64,000 nucleotides of DNA from Malurus cyaneus samueli (lineage: Eukaryota > Chordata > Aves > Passeriformes > Maluridae). Location: assembly GCA_009741485.1 (NCBI GenBank), contig CM019218.1:37510387-37574386 (forward strand), written 5' to 3'. Under the pieces are notes generated by a model that saw only the letters and a program-made list of their open reading frames with translations, did no database searches and was not told the origin of the DNA. Each line of letters opens with the position of its first letter. Within the stretch, counting starts at the first letter, position 1. Made by a program: the position numbers and the translations under genes. Shown here one piece after another: positions 10,799 to 23,200 of this stretch.

Positions 10799-13122
10799 AC
10801 ATCCCCTTGTTTGGGGTGTTCCATGAAGTTTCTAGGCTGGGGTCCTGTCCCCTTCACCCCAGAGCACTTCCTACAGCAGCAGCTTTACTGATGGTGGTGG
10901 CACTGGTGGGTGTGCAGTAGCACCTGATGCTTTAGTTGAGTGGGGGCTGGAGTGCTGCCGTGGTTGGTGCAATCAGGAATGCACAACTGTAGCAGTGAGG
11001 GCATCTGTACACATGCTTGATCAGTGAGCAGCCTCTAGAGATGGGCTCTGGCTGTGGGAGATGGTGTTCCAATTCTGCTAATACCTGCAGGTATCACATC
11101 TCTTCTGACCTTGAGAAGAGAGGACCAAAGTTTGTAGCATTAGGATATTTAATATTTAACTGGGGTAAGGAACAGCAAGGAGCAGAGCATGTGAAGGCAA
11201 GGACAGACTGAGTGTGCTTTAGTAGTCACTGGCCAGTTTCTCCAATACCTCCTGGGCTTCATGGCGTTGATTGCCCTGCTTCCTAGTGCTTTCCTAGTGG
11301 ATTATTCCTGTCCACAGCTTAAGGCAGCATTTTTTATTCTCCATGGGACTAAAGCCAGAAGGTCTGTGTACAAGATATAGACTTTTCTTACTCATGCACT
11401 ACTGTTGACTGGATCAAAGCATGCCCTGGAATATAGCTGACGTTCCAAAATCCCAGTAGAAAGATTCCTACACAAACAGAACTGCTTGTGTGAACAACAG
11501 TCCTCAAGCCACTGGTAAGACTGGGATCTACAGCTATTGCTATTTAATATCTTTGTAGAGTTAGAAGAAGGTAGTGGGTAGTTATTGTATGTTGTGTTAG
11601 TGCTTTTGGCATTTAGAAGCAGCTGCATAAGCTTGGGACACTGTGTGCATTGTACTTACTGGCCATGCAAAATGTCTATCACATAAGAATATTGGAAATT
11701 GTTGAATCAGGAAACATCACAACTGTAACTTAGTTTTTTGCCTAATAAGTAAATCAAATGGAGAGGCAACATCCAACAGCAGGCTAAATTCTGGAACTTC
11801 ACGACAATACACGCTTGTCAAGCTGCTTTCAGCATGTCCAAAAATGATACTGAGTAACTAAAACGTTAATTTAAGAGGAGTGTTCCTGTTCAGGTGGAAA
11901 AAATTGGCTCTAAGAGGGAAGGAAACCGTTCCCTGTGAGGCAGGTAATGAGCAAATGCAGGCTGGAGAATATCAGAAATTAGACCAAGTGGTGCAGCATG
12001 CAGGAGCTGGAGCATGGCATGCTGTGGCTGTTGCTCTCCCCCTGTGCATCTCCTGCATGGGCAGCTGCAATGGCCTCAGTGTGGCGCTTTGGCTGTAGTT
12101 GTGGGTATAGGTACGTGAAGCTTGATTTTTTTGTGTTTTGGGGCGTCACATGAATGTATACACAGATTGATGGTTGGTTTTTGGGGGGGTGGGAAATCCT
12201 GTTTCTGGGACAGACAAGTAAAGCCTACCACAGCAAAAGCAATCCTACAGAAGAAGGAAATGGAGGGTCTTAATGCTGCCTCCCATCTGTGTTGGCCACA
12301 GTTCCTATGAACTTAATAATTACTTGGGTCTGATTAGCGTACCTTAGAATGTCATCCTGTAGGTGAGAGAAATGAGTTACTGCACTATGTGAGAGCAGTA
12401 CTCCAAAGACTCCTTGATGGTTAGATCAGCTGGGAAGGTGGGGGAAGGAGTTGCAGCTTTCCAGATTTTTAAATAAGGTGAGATCAGATTCTTCTGGTCC
12501 CCTGATTAGCAGCTGTATCTGCAAAACTTGAAACAGCCAGCCACTTCTAGGTTTGGCAGTCAGTGGCTTTTTCTGCTCCAACATAGAGCAAAACCTGGGG
12601 AAGTGGCTGCTTAAAAGATTCCATGCTATGTGGTATGTAGTCCTCAAAGCGGAGAGATGAAGTTTTATTTTGAAGCTTCTTGCTCCATCTTTCTATAAGT
12701 GGACCATGTAGAAAATATGGAACTCTACACCTCTTCTACAATGAAGCTGTGGTTCCTGCCATGTCCCTTCTGCAGCAAGGTGCTTGCTGGAGGAGGAACA
12801 TTGCCAGGCCCACTCGAGGTGACGAGTGTGTAGCAGGTGAGGCCTAGGAGGGAGTTTCTTGGGGTGGCTTGAGGATGGAGCCCAGGCAGAGCATCGGCAG
12901 AACAGCCAGAAATCAGCTGCACCTAGTTGTCCTCACTCTGTTGAGAATGGGGAGAAAGGGGGGAGGATGCCAAAGCCTTTGTACAGAACTGTGTCCTCAA
13001 GGACAGAAGTGCTGGCATCACAGCTGCGGGTGGCAGTTGAGAACATGATTTGGGATCAAAAGCCTGAGGTGTCACTTTAGGCTCTGCTGATGATCTGCTG
13101 ACAAAAAAACTCCATGTCCACA

Positions 13123-13170
13123 GGCCTCAGTTTCCTTACCTGTTAGGTTAGGGGGACTGATGTCATCTCC
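13123..13170 (+). mobile_element. MIR-like SINE fragment
   Basis: GGCCTCAGTTTCCTTACCTG followed by a diverged GTTAGG...GGGGACTGATGTCATCT resembles the MIR core segment CCTCAGTTTCC(T/C)CATCTGTAAAATGGGG. It is short and old, and recognised by eye only. Confidence 0.4.
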
Positions 13171-13618
13171 AAAGGGAGACTGCTATGAACTTCCTTTGTA
13201 CAATGCTGTGCAGGACTGTGGGTCTGTCCCCCAGAGGGTGGTGCTCCAGGCAGGCAGAGCCCAGGACTTAAAGCTGACCCCCTTTCTCTGCCAGGGATGA
13301 ACCCAAACCCTTGCATTCACAGAGCCCTCACTTTGGAGGGCAAAGAAAATCCATCATTCACATGATTCCCTGCATCATCTTATTTGGACCTAACAGGTAT
13401 TTGGCAAACTGGAGCTGGTGACACAGGAGAGGCTCTGTCTGTCCTAAGCTGGCCTCTTTTCTGGTCAAGGGTTTTTACTTGGGAGGGTGTGGGTGGGGGG
13501 TGGTGGTGCAAGGGAGAATGGGACACTTCAATTTATACCTCATTTTAGCTGCTGTACCTGACTTTATTTCTCCTCTGGTAAGAAAGTGACTGTACTTAAC
13601 ACCAAGCAAATAGTGAAA

Positions 13619-13624
13619 ATTAAA
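13619..13624 (+). terminator. TP53I11: Candidate poly(A) signal (ATTAAA), + strand, for TP53I11
   Basis: ATTAAA is followed 30-50 nt downstream by a T/G-rich stretch (ttattttttgggtttttt), the usual layout of a poly(A) site. It is the first canonical hexamer I found on + after the TP53I11 stop. Usage is inferred. Confidence 0.4.
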
Positions 13625-13656
13625 GCTGTTTCACTTCACCATCACAATATCTTTCT

Positions 13657-13662
13657 TTTATT
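13657..13662 (-). terminator. TSPAN18: Candidate distal poly(A) signal (AATAAA), - strand, for TSPAN18
   Basis: TTTATT on + is AATAAA on -. A second - strand AATAAA lies at 13563-13568. Nearer alternatives are AATAAA at 15442-15447 and 15134-15139 and ATTAAA at 17052-17057. I cannot tell which is used. Use of the distal ones would make the transcript overlap the TP53I11 3' UTR. Confidence 0.3.
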
Positions 13663-16600
13663 TTTTGGGTTTTTTTTTTTTAAGAAATGCACACAAAAAC
13701 CGTGTGAAGAGTGCTTCAGGCTTGTGTTCTGGTTTATATTACCAAAAAAAAATTTCCTTTCAATATAAAAAAGCATTACAGTAGGGAATACAGGATAAAT
13801 TAGCTCCACTATCTAATAAAAAGAACATTTACATTTTTTAAAATAGATTTCAAACATTATTTCACACGCAGCCCTTTTCCCAGGCATTTGTGACAGTCAT
13901 TGGAGCATTAAATAACAACCAGGAGGCAGGGATGCTGAGAGGGGCTGGGGGCTTGCCCAGGCTGCTCTCTTCTACTTCCTCCAAGGTGCTTGGGCTGTGG
14001 TCACAGTGCTACAGCAAAGGAGGTGGCAGCAGGGCAGCTCCCTCTGCTCTCTGCCTGCCCAGAGCTCTCCAGCCAGCAGTGACTCCAGCTTGAGCCCATG
14101 ACCCCAAAATACTCACCAGAGCTGTTAAATACAAATACAAAAATACAATTGCTTCTCCTGCCTACAGTTCTGAAAACTACTGTACAACAGAGGGGGCAGC
14201 CACAAAACCAAGGGACAAACCCAACAAATTTACATGCTTTGCCATACAGTGGGAGTCTGCTTTCTGGGCTTGTTTGTTCATTAAATTCCCCCAAGGAAAA
14301 TTCCTTCTGCATATTAGCAACTGCCACAGATCCTCTCAGACCTGCACATATCTTTACAGCTATCTCCAGTTCTTGTTTGGAATTGCTGCCTGGCCTTTTG
14401 AGCTGTTTTCCAGTGGCACGTGAGCCAGCCTGCAGAGAGGATTTGAAATCTTCACACAGCAAAGAGCAGTGGGAGGTCAGAAAAGGTAGAAGGGGAAAAC
14501 CAGCTGTGCACAGCCCAGAATAACAGATGAAGAAGAGATCCTTTTGAAGATACAGGGACTGCCATTAGGGAGAGAGGGAAAGCAAGAAAGCTAAAAACAG
14601 ACAAAGCAATGAGTACAGAATTAGGAAAGCCAAAGAGAAACAAGGCAGCAGAGATCATACTTCAGGCATGTATATTTAGTACTTTGTGCTCTGGCTGCTT
14701 TGGTCCAGTTCCCCCAGCTATGACAGGTTTTTTTCCCCCATGCCACTGGTGGCAGAAGAAGGCTTTAAGGCTTTTTTTCCCCTTCAGCCACCCACCATGC
14801 ACAAATGAGGATATTTGCCTTCCAGGCTCTGACCTGAGAATGCTGCATAATAAACTGAGGGGAAGGGAAGAAACTGGAGACTGGGGGAGGCAGTTCTGCT
14901 TCTCTAGATCACCTCCAGCCAAATTACCAACTCTGCTGACAGTTTTGTTCCTTCCCTGGGAATTTTCTTTCCCAGAACAGTCACTGACACCAGCTCCTGA
15001 GGCAGAAGGAGAGCAGATAAGTTTGCCCATTCCCTCCAAGACTGGTAGATGGAACAGATTTTTCTTATCTTAAGTGCAGCACCTGCTGTCTAGTACAAAT
15101 ACTGCTGGGTTTTGCATAACAAAACTGTTTTCCTTTATTAAAGAGCAGGCCAGAGTTTAATGCTAAAATGCCTCATTGCAAGAAGGTCCGGAGGGAAATA
15201 GTTCAGAACAGCTTTCCACAAGGTTTAATGCAACATCTGATGCTGCTCAGCAGCCCTGGCCACATATTTGGTTGCTGGAATATGCTGACTGCAGCATGGG
15301 GGGACTGTAGCTTTACCTGCCCAGCCCTCTCCTACCAATGAATAAATTGTTCTCAAATGAAGCTTGGAAAAGCTCCTAATGCCTTCTTCCTGTTCCTCAG
15401 TATCGTGATACCCCAGCCTAGATATTTACCTGTGATCTTTGTTTATTATGGCCCAGGCTTTCTGCTGCTTTCCTTCCTTCCCTGCAGCCTGTGCAGTGCT
15501 GCTGGGAGAACTCAAGGGACAGCCCCAGGGGTCTAAGGGAACAGCCAGAGGATGAACATACTGCTGCTGCAAAGCCTGGGCACAGAGTTTAATGCTCTGC
15601 TCCTTCCTTTCCAGAGTTTACAGCTTTCAGAGGAGCTGACTTGAGCCTATATAAAAGTGCTCCTATAATCTGAGCCTATAAAATCTGTAAAAAGACCTAA
15701 GCTAAACAAGAAATCGCAGCCTCTTCTGTCATTCCCCAGGTAAAATGAGTTTGGGGTGAGGGAATAAGTTACCAGATGAACAGTTAAGGCAACAGGGATT
15801 GATGATTCCAGATGAGAGAAACCAGTTACCTGTCTGAGTCAATATCCATGACCACTGGAGCAGCAGCTGGAGCAGGTTGGCTGCACACTGAGTGCTCTTC
15901 GGGCCTGCCTGGGGCCTCAGCAGCTCCAGCTTAATCTCTGACCAAGATCCAGTCCTAGGCATCTTTCTCAAGTTCACTTCCAAGTGATTGAGTAGATGAC
16001 ATGTTAGTTGAATACCAAACTATCTCAAGGGAAGAAATACTACCAACTAAAACAATTCTGATGTGATGATTACTTTTATCATGAGCCCACGGGAGAATCT
16101 CAGGGGAAATTCTCTGACCAGAAATGATTCCACCAGACTGGTCCACGCAAAGAGCATGGGAGTGGTTGACAAACTTCAGCCTCTTCAATCCAGCACCATG
16201 TCTGGACCTCCCCTTAGGGCTGGAAAAGCATGCAGGAACCACTGCAAATATTTATGTTAACAGAGCACCACAAACCATTTTTTTTTGCAAGTATCAGAGG
16301 AAAGGCAAAAGCTGACAAGATTTGGACATTATATCCTCCCGTTCTCAGGAAGGCAGCAGTATCAATGATGCTTGACCAGAGCTATTATTTTTCCCAGGAG
16401 ATGGGAAACACAGCAGGGAACCATTTGGTCTCTTTCACAACAATGAACAATAAATCTTAGTAAAAACAGAAAGGTAGGCACCAAACTCTTGACCCTCAGC
16501 CAGCCTTAGCTGAGTCCCATTGCTAAGTTAGATCACACTGCCCCTGCTTGTTGTTCAGGGAAAAGCCAGCCTCGCTGAAGTGCTTGACTTCTCTGACAAG

Positions 16601-17185
16601 TTTCATGTGGCAGGGGCAAAGCTTCCGCTGAACAATGTGTGTTTTCATCCTGTGGCTGGGAATTAAAGCCAGAATCACACAAACGTTGACTACACCTGCT
16701 TAGACAAGCCACCACTGCTTGTTTCAAATCCACCTGGACAGTCAAGGCCAATCTGTTGCCTTATCCGGCCCCTGCGTGTCTGTTTTTGAGTCCTTTGTTG
16801 TCTAAAGCATGGTAAAGTGGTGAATGGCAGGCTCAGCCTGTGTGAGAGGCAGCTGTGCTCGTCCTCCCCCAGCCCCACCGGCTCCATCCATCTCTAGTGC
16901 AATCGGCTGTGCTGGGCTCCTGCTCCACGGCTGCTGCGGGTGGCTCTGGGCAAGGGTCCGGTGTACAGTGTAGTGCACATCACCTCAAAGTTCCAGCCCC
17001 TGAAGTACAATCCTTTTGGTCATTCATATATTACAACCTTCTTTTTTTCTTTTTAATTTTTTTTTCTCCCTGTCCCATTTTGTTAAAAAAAATAAAGTTT
17101 TTTGGGTGTTTTCAGGTTTTGTTTCTTCAGATTTTCCTTCTTTCTTCTGAGTGTGTGGGGAACATGGTGGTTCATGGGTCGCTTC
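13660..17185 (-). other. TSPAN18: Probable TSPAN18 3' UTR
   Basis: Sequence downstream of the TSPAN18 stop codon on the - strand. It has no further in-frame exon, no transposon I recognise, and several - strand poly(A) hexamers (near 17052, 15442, 15134 and 13657). The extent is inferred, and part of it may be intergenic. Confidence 0.4.
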
Positions 17186-17233
17186 TTACTGGATCCCTCG
17201 AAAGAGACACATAGCAAAGATCATGGCAAACAG
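17186..17233 (-). CDS. TSPAN18: TSPAN18 coding exon 7 and stop
   Basis: Encodes the last 15 residues ([15 protein letters not shown]) and the TAA stop. The acceptor is ctcttcccag|CTGTTT. It is only 48 coding nt long and is easily missed by gene finders. Confidence 0.95.
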   Translation of the reverse strand: MFAMIFAMCLFRGIQ

Positions 17234-20200
17234 CTGGGAAGAGGAGGGGGGAAGGAGAGGGCAAAAACAAAACAGAGAATCACGTCAGCTGCTTCTTCCA
17301 GATTGGCAAAGACCTCCCTGGCACTGGGACACCCCCATTGCTCCCTCCTGCCCAGCAGTCAGTGATACAGACAGGGGAACCCTTCTCACCACCCAGGGGT
17401 GGCAAAACTCTTTCCTCTGCCCCTCACTCCTCCCCAAACTGTCAGTGGCTACAGCAGCAGCCTGGCTTCACTCCCAAACTGCCCTTGGTGTCAATAGGGG
17501 TGCAGGATCCACAGTCCCTGCTCTGCACATCATTGCTATCGCCTGGAATGGGCACAGCACAGCCTTTGTGGGCAGCTGCTGGGCCTCTCTGCCCAGACCT
17601 CTCTCCTTTGTGCAAGACAGGAGACATTAAAAGTACCCAGCCTTTTCCCTGCAATGCCACAGGGACATCAGTTCTGGGCTAAAACCATGCCTGTTCCTCA
17701 GAGACATCACTGAAGAAATGAGTGCTAATTCAGACAGTGGAGGTGCTCTGGAGCCAATAGTTTGAGGCTCTAAACAGAAGGTTTTAAAGCAAAGGCAGAG
17801 TTTGAACACATTAACTAAGTGACAGTTTTGTCAGCTTGCTGGGGTACAGTCACCGTGGCCAGTGGAGGGACTCAAAGCCCCTGTGGCCAGCGTGGCAGGG
17901 TACAAGCTCTGTGCAGGCCTGGCACGAGGTGGCACTGCAGGCGTGTGGCATCAGTTATTTCCCTGCCTTTTGTGTCAAAGGATCAAGGACCCTCTTTCCA
18001 GGCAATTAAAAGCACAAGTTGACAGCCTGCTTGCACAACACCAGAGCAGCTTCCCCTGGTGAGGGGAGCCCCTCCCTGTTCGTTTGCTGCTGGACATGAC
18101 ACCGACCCTGCCTTGGTTCCCCTCGGGCAATGGTGAGTACCTCAATAGCCAGCACTCCGATGGCAAGGGCTCCTGCCAGGTACACGTACGTCTCAAACGA
18201 GTTCAGGATCACGGTGTAGCAGCCCTAGGAAAGACAAAACGTGGTGAGACACCTGAGCAGCACATTGTGTTGTTCTCACAGCAGAGCCCTTGTTAGGTGC
18301 TCCCAGACCCAGGTACCACAAGCACAGCTCCCTCTCACCTCCTCACCCAGCCGCACAGCAAGGAGGCAGAGATCCACGAGGAGGGGCAGGTTTTGCTGTA
18401 GTGTGGTGGGAGTGGTTCACAGCTCTCACTGACCGTGAGGAGCTGTGAGCTCTTGCAGCACAGAGAGGAGCCGCACAGAGAGAAGCTCCATCTGCCAAGC
18501 TCAGAGACTAAGCACAGAGGGAAGGACACTCACGGCAGGTGACAGACATCCCAGGCTGGCTACACAAAAGGATGATTTATCTAAAGCCAAGGCAGGGGAT
18601 TCTTGATTCATCTCTCTCACAGCCAGCAGCTCTTTAGCAGCCCAGGACCTTTTCTCTGTGCTTTCCCCCAAAGGAGGCTGGCTGAACACCTGCTGATCTT
18701 GCTATAGAAGAATTTCATTAAGAACTCAGGGCCATGCACTATGGCAATTATTCCACTTATGAAGCATAGCCATCATCACCTCTAATTAAATTTATTATTG
18801 CCAATACAATTAACAACAGATAGATCTTCCTGCAAAGGCTTCAGGATGTTTCTGGAAATCACCAGCTTATCCTGGCCTCAGTTCTCCCAGCCTAAAACTT
18901 CAACCCACTGGGCAATTTCTGCAAATGGTGGAGTTTGTCCAGTATGAAAAATAGCTTCTTCTTCACTGAGAATATACTCCACACATATATTATAATCCTA
19001 CCCATACTGCTAGGATGTTTCAGTCGTGTCTTTTTTCCTTCCACCCATAATGGAAGTGTCTGAACTGCAAAGACAGCACACTGGTTACGTGCTGGTGTCC
19101 ATGCCAGACCCTGCACACTGTGAGTGAGGCACAGCCAGTGGACAGTGAGGGAGGGCATGAAAAGGATCCACTCGTGAGGCTGACCCAGAGGAACCAGACT
19201 GCTGGGGCAACAACTGAGCTGTTAAAACCATGCTCTTGTCAACATGAGGCTGCCCAGCATCAGCTCTCTTCCAGCCAAATTTTCAGAGAAAAGCATCCAA
19301 CCCAGCAACAATTGCTTGTGTTCTCACCAGACCTCCAGCCTTAACCCAGTCTCCAGCAAGTTCTGCTCAACTGGCTACAGACAGGGGTGAGCACAAGCGT
19401 GGTCAGCACTGTCCTACCAGCATGCTGTCCCAAGAGCTTGACTTGGCTCCAGGAATGCCTCAATTCAGCTCTCATTTGCCTGGGATTTTCTCTCCTATTT
19501 TACAGAAGTGTACCGCTCTGCTTGATGACACACACCGTGCACACATCTTCTCCCACCAACACTCTGTGGTGACATGGGCTTGCAGAAAACCTTCCCTTTC
19601 CACGGGAGTGGTAAGCCTCAGCATCACCACTCGGGGAAAGCTTCAACCCTCTTTCTCAAAATGCATTTCTCTTTCCCTCACTGCTGTCTATCATCTCTCT
19701 CCTCCCCATCTATTCCCAGCAGTCAGAGCTGGCAGAAGCAGCACAGCGCTGTCTGCTATGATCTCTCACCCAGAGTGCCTTTGCCAACCGTTTCCAGCTG
19801 CCAGTCAAGGAACAGTTCATATGCTTCTTCCAACCTCCTTTCCTCTCTTTCTCAACCCACTCTTAAGTGCTGAAAACAGGACCACTGCTTAGTCTGGAGG
19901 GGGAAGGAGACTTGTACATGTGGTCACTACAGACCTCAGTTGGTTTAACTAATGCTGAGGTAAACAGAGCCAGGAACTTCGCTGAAAAGTTTTGTAAACA
20001 TTACGTCTAGGTGACATTGTAAGGAAACATGATCCAGTGTCGATGGGATGAACTGTCTTGTTGCAGTCCAGTATTACAAAAAATTGCCAAGTTGAAGGGC
20101 CTGGCAAAAGAATGATAGAACTATAGAATGGTTTGGGTTGGGCAGGACCTTAAAGATCTCCTAGCTCCAACCCCTCTGCTACCTTCCACTAGACCAGGAT

Positions 20201-23200
20201 GCTCAAAGCCACATCCAACCTGGCTGCAAACATTTCTAGTGATGAGGCATCCACAACTTCTCTGAACAGTGTTTTTCAGTGTCTCACCACCCTCACAGTC
20301 AATAATTCCTTCTGTAATAGCTAAACTAAAACTACTCTCTTTCAGTTTAAGGCCATTCTCCGTTTTCCTATAAGTACATACCCTTATAAAAAGTCCTTCT
20401 CCAGCTTTCTTGTTGGCTCCCTGTAGGTACCAGAAGGCTGCTATAGGAAATGCCCTTTTTCTACAGTAAACAGTAAAGAAGCAGAGAAATGCAGTTTTCC
20501 AATGCTTTCTTCCCTAGAAAACAGACATGGTTTTCTGCGGCTGTTTAACCCTTGATGTTTTGATTGTATATATTGATTAGGAGTCTTTGTAAAGTAAATT
20601 GGAACTGCTGCTGGAGCCACTAAGAGTCAACTCCATCCCATCCTACCTGACCTGTGCTGGCTTGCTAATTAACTTCTCAAATGTAGCCCTAACCTTCAGA
20701 AACACAACAGAACTTGATCTGAATTTCCACCTCACTTCTCAATCCCTTAAGAAAATCTTCATATTTCTGGTGATACAGCATGACATGGACTTAGCAATGA
20801 AAGGGGGTTTTCAAAACCAGCCATTTGCCATCACTTCAAAAGCTGTCAGCCAGAGTGTAATTGGGATGTGAGGAGCAGTCAGGACCTGCCAGATTCACCC
20901 ATGCCCACTGCAGCCATCTCTCTGCCTGCTGTGAAGCTCCTTTCTTAGCATTCAGCCTCCCGTACCTGCCGGTTCTGAAACCTCTCAATGCCTGATAGGC
21001 AAGCTTCCTTGTTGATAAACATCCCTTCCCGGCTCTGGAGCTCTCGCTGGCAACAAGCCTCCGGTGTGGCCTTTTCCAAAGAGGAGTATGGAAGATGAGG
21101 AATAGCTTCAAAGTCTTCTGGTCCGTTCACTCCACAGCAGGCAAACTAGGGAGAGGCACAGAGAAAAAAGCAAGGCAGAATTGACACCTTTCCCTGAAAA
21201 CAGATATGAGAAATCTAAGATCTATTCTCGCAGGGGTCAAGTCTTTAGTCAAAGCAGAGACAAAACAACCATTGTTTCCAAAGAAGTGGGTTAGGCGTGT
21301 ACCTTGGAGCTTCTGTTTCATGGAAGAGTTTTTGTGAAGTCCCACTGTTCCTATGTAGGATTCATCCTATGTTCATACCGTAGATTCTAAGATACTACTG
21401 GGAATGTTGCTGCAAACTGCACAGGGCTTTGGTGCCTATCCAGAGTGACTTGCTTGAGATCACCCAGCAAGTCTGTTAAGGGAGCCAGCAGCACAATCCG
21501 GGCTCCCAACCACCCCTTCTCCCCACAGCTAATGGCCAGGATTGTTGCTGCTCAAAGGCACTGCTAGGTGATCCAAGTAAGGTCCCTCTTTAGGATTCCG
21601 GTCAGATGCTTTTTAAGGATTCGAGTCATACTCTGACTCCGTCTCCTTTCAGTCAGCAAAAGGAAATATTTTTATTAAAGTCCTGAATCAGCATGAAGGG
21701 CAGCAATCATCCTTTCCTTTTAAGATTAAAATTGACTTTTCGTCTGCAGAGGCTGACGTCCTGCTTTTCTCTCCTGAAGGGATACACCGGGGGGTGCACG
21801 GAGCACTAAACTCACGTGTGTACACACGCACACAAAGACCTTCTTGTGGTAGGTAACAACTGCAATTCCAATTAACAGTCAACCTCTAACCTGCCCAAGT
21901 AGGGTGTAATAACAAAGCCAATTTTGATGGCTAATATTTCTACAGTGAAAATGTATCATTAGGCACACTCCTGCCTAAGCTGCCACTAACAAAAAAAACA
22001 TTAGTCATTGCCAGCTTTTGGCTGCTGTTGGCTGGGAATAATTCTGAAGCAGTCTGCAAAATGAAGGCCCACAGGAAATGTAGGGATACCCAGTTGCAGA
22101 CACCTCTACTGCTGTCTGTACTGCTGTCTGTGCCCGATATTTGAAAACTGGTGGTACCCATTTAGGTCCAATGCCTCAGGCTTTGGCAAATCAAATGACT
22201 CTGATGCAGTCTCTAGGAGTGTCTCTCTCAGCACTGGCTGCAGCTCCATTTGAGAAAGACTGACTGCCAGTCAAATTCTCACCTCCCTCCAAGCACAAGC
22301 CCTGGTGCTCTGGGCTCGGCAGGATGGTTGGAGCAGGCTGACCCTACGAGAGCTGAGCACTGTGTTGGTGGCCACTGACCATGGGCAGCAGGGACTGACA
22401 TGGTCTGACTTACTGTGATCATAACAGAGTTCCAGGTGGAAGAGAAGACATCTGTGTCATTGTTCCTCTGGTAATGCTTCTTCAGCTCTTTGGTGAAAAA
22501 CTCTCTGGTCAGCTGGAATGCAGACAGGGGGAAATGCAAAGGTTACTGCCAACACCTTTCCCAAACACTTCCCAAAGCTCCCTTCTGTGCATGCTGTGTG
22601 TTCTTTGGGGTTTTGGGTTTGTTCTTTTTTTGGCATACCTCTGAAGAGAAATGTGAAAAGCCATTGGCTGAGCCATATCTGTGTACAGAGTGAAGGGTAC
22701 CTGCTGAATAAAACTGTCTCTCATTAAAATCAGGGACTGAATTATATCTATACTTCTAAGATAATGTTTACACTTAAGTGTTGGTTAGTTTTAGGGTTTG
22801 GTTTGTCTTTTTTTTTTTTTTTTAATTTCTCGAGTGTATTGAAAGTAGTTCATAAATTGAAACAGGCCTAAATCAGATTTTACAAAGATCTTCAAATCCA
22901 CACCCAAATTGTATTTTCACTTGCCGTGCTTTTTGAGGTCTGCAAGTAAAGCATAATTTTCCCCTTGAACTTTTCATTCAAACCAGTTGACTTCCTACTA
23001 ACAAGAGGGGAACTGCTCTCAATTTACTTCCATGTGTGAGAAAGCAGAATGAAGCCCTAACATGAATTTTTATGGAAACGAAAAAGAAGTAAAAAACATA
23101 ACAAATGGGAAATAGTAAAGTCAGCTTATGAATCAGAAAAAGACACCATTTGCTTGACAATGCTTATGATTATCTAAACCACCCACACACATGAAGAAAA

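Larger units (their letters stand above)
10044..13640 (+). other. TP53I11: Probable TP53I11 3' UTR
   Basis: From the stop codon onward I see no further exon. The first canonical + strand poly(A) hexamer I found is ATTAAA at 13619-13624, which would give a 3' UTR of about 3.6 kb. The length is inferred; a shorter form using a non-canonical hexamer is possible. The stretch includes a T-rich block at about 10110-10132, a two-copy repeat at 10741-10798 and a MIR-like fragment near 13123. Confidence 0.4.
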
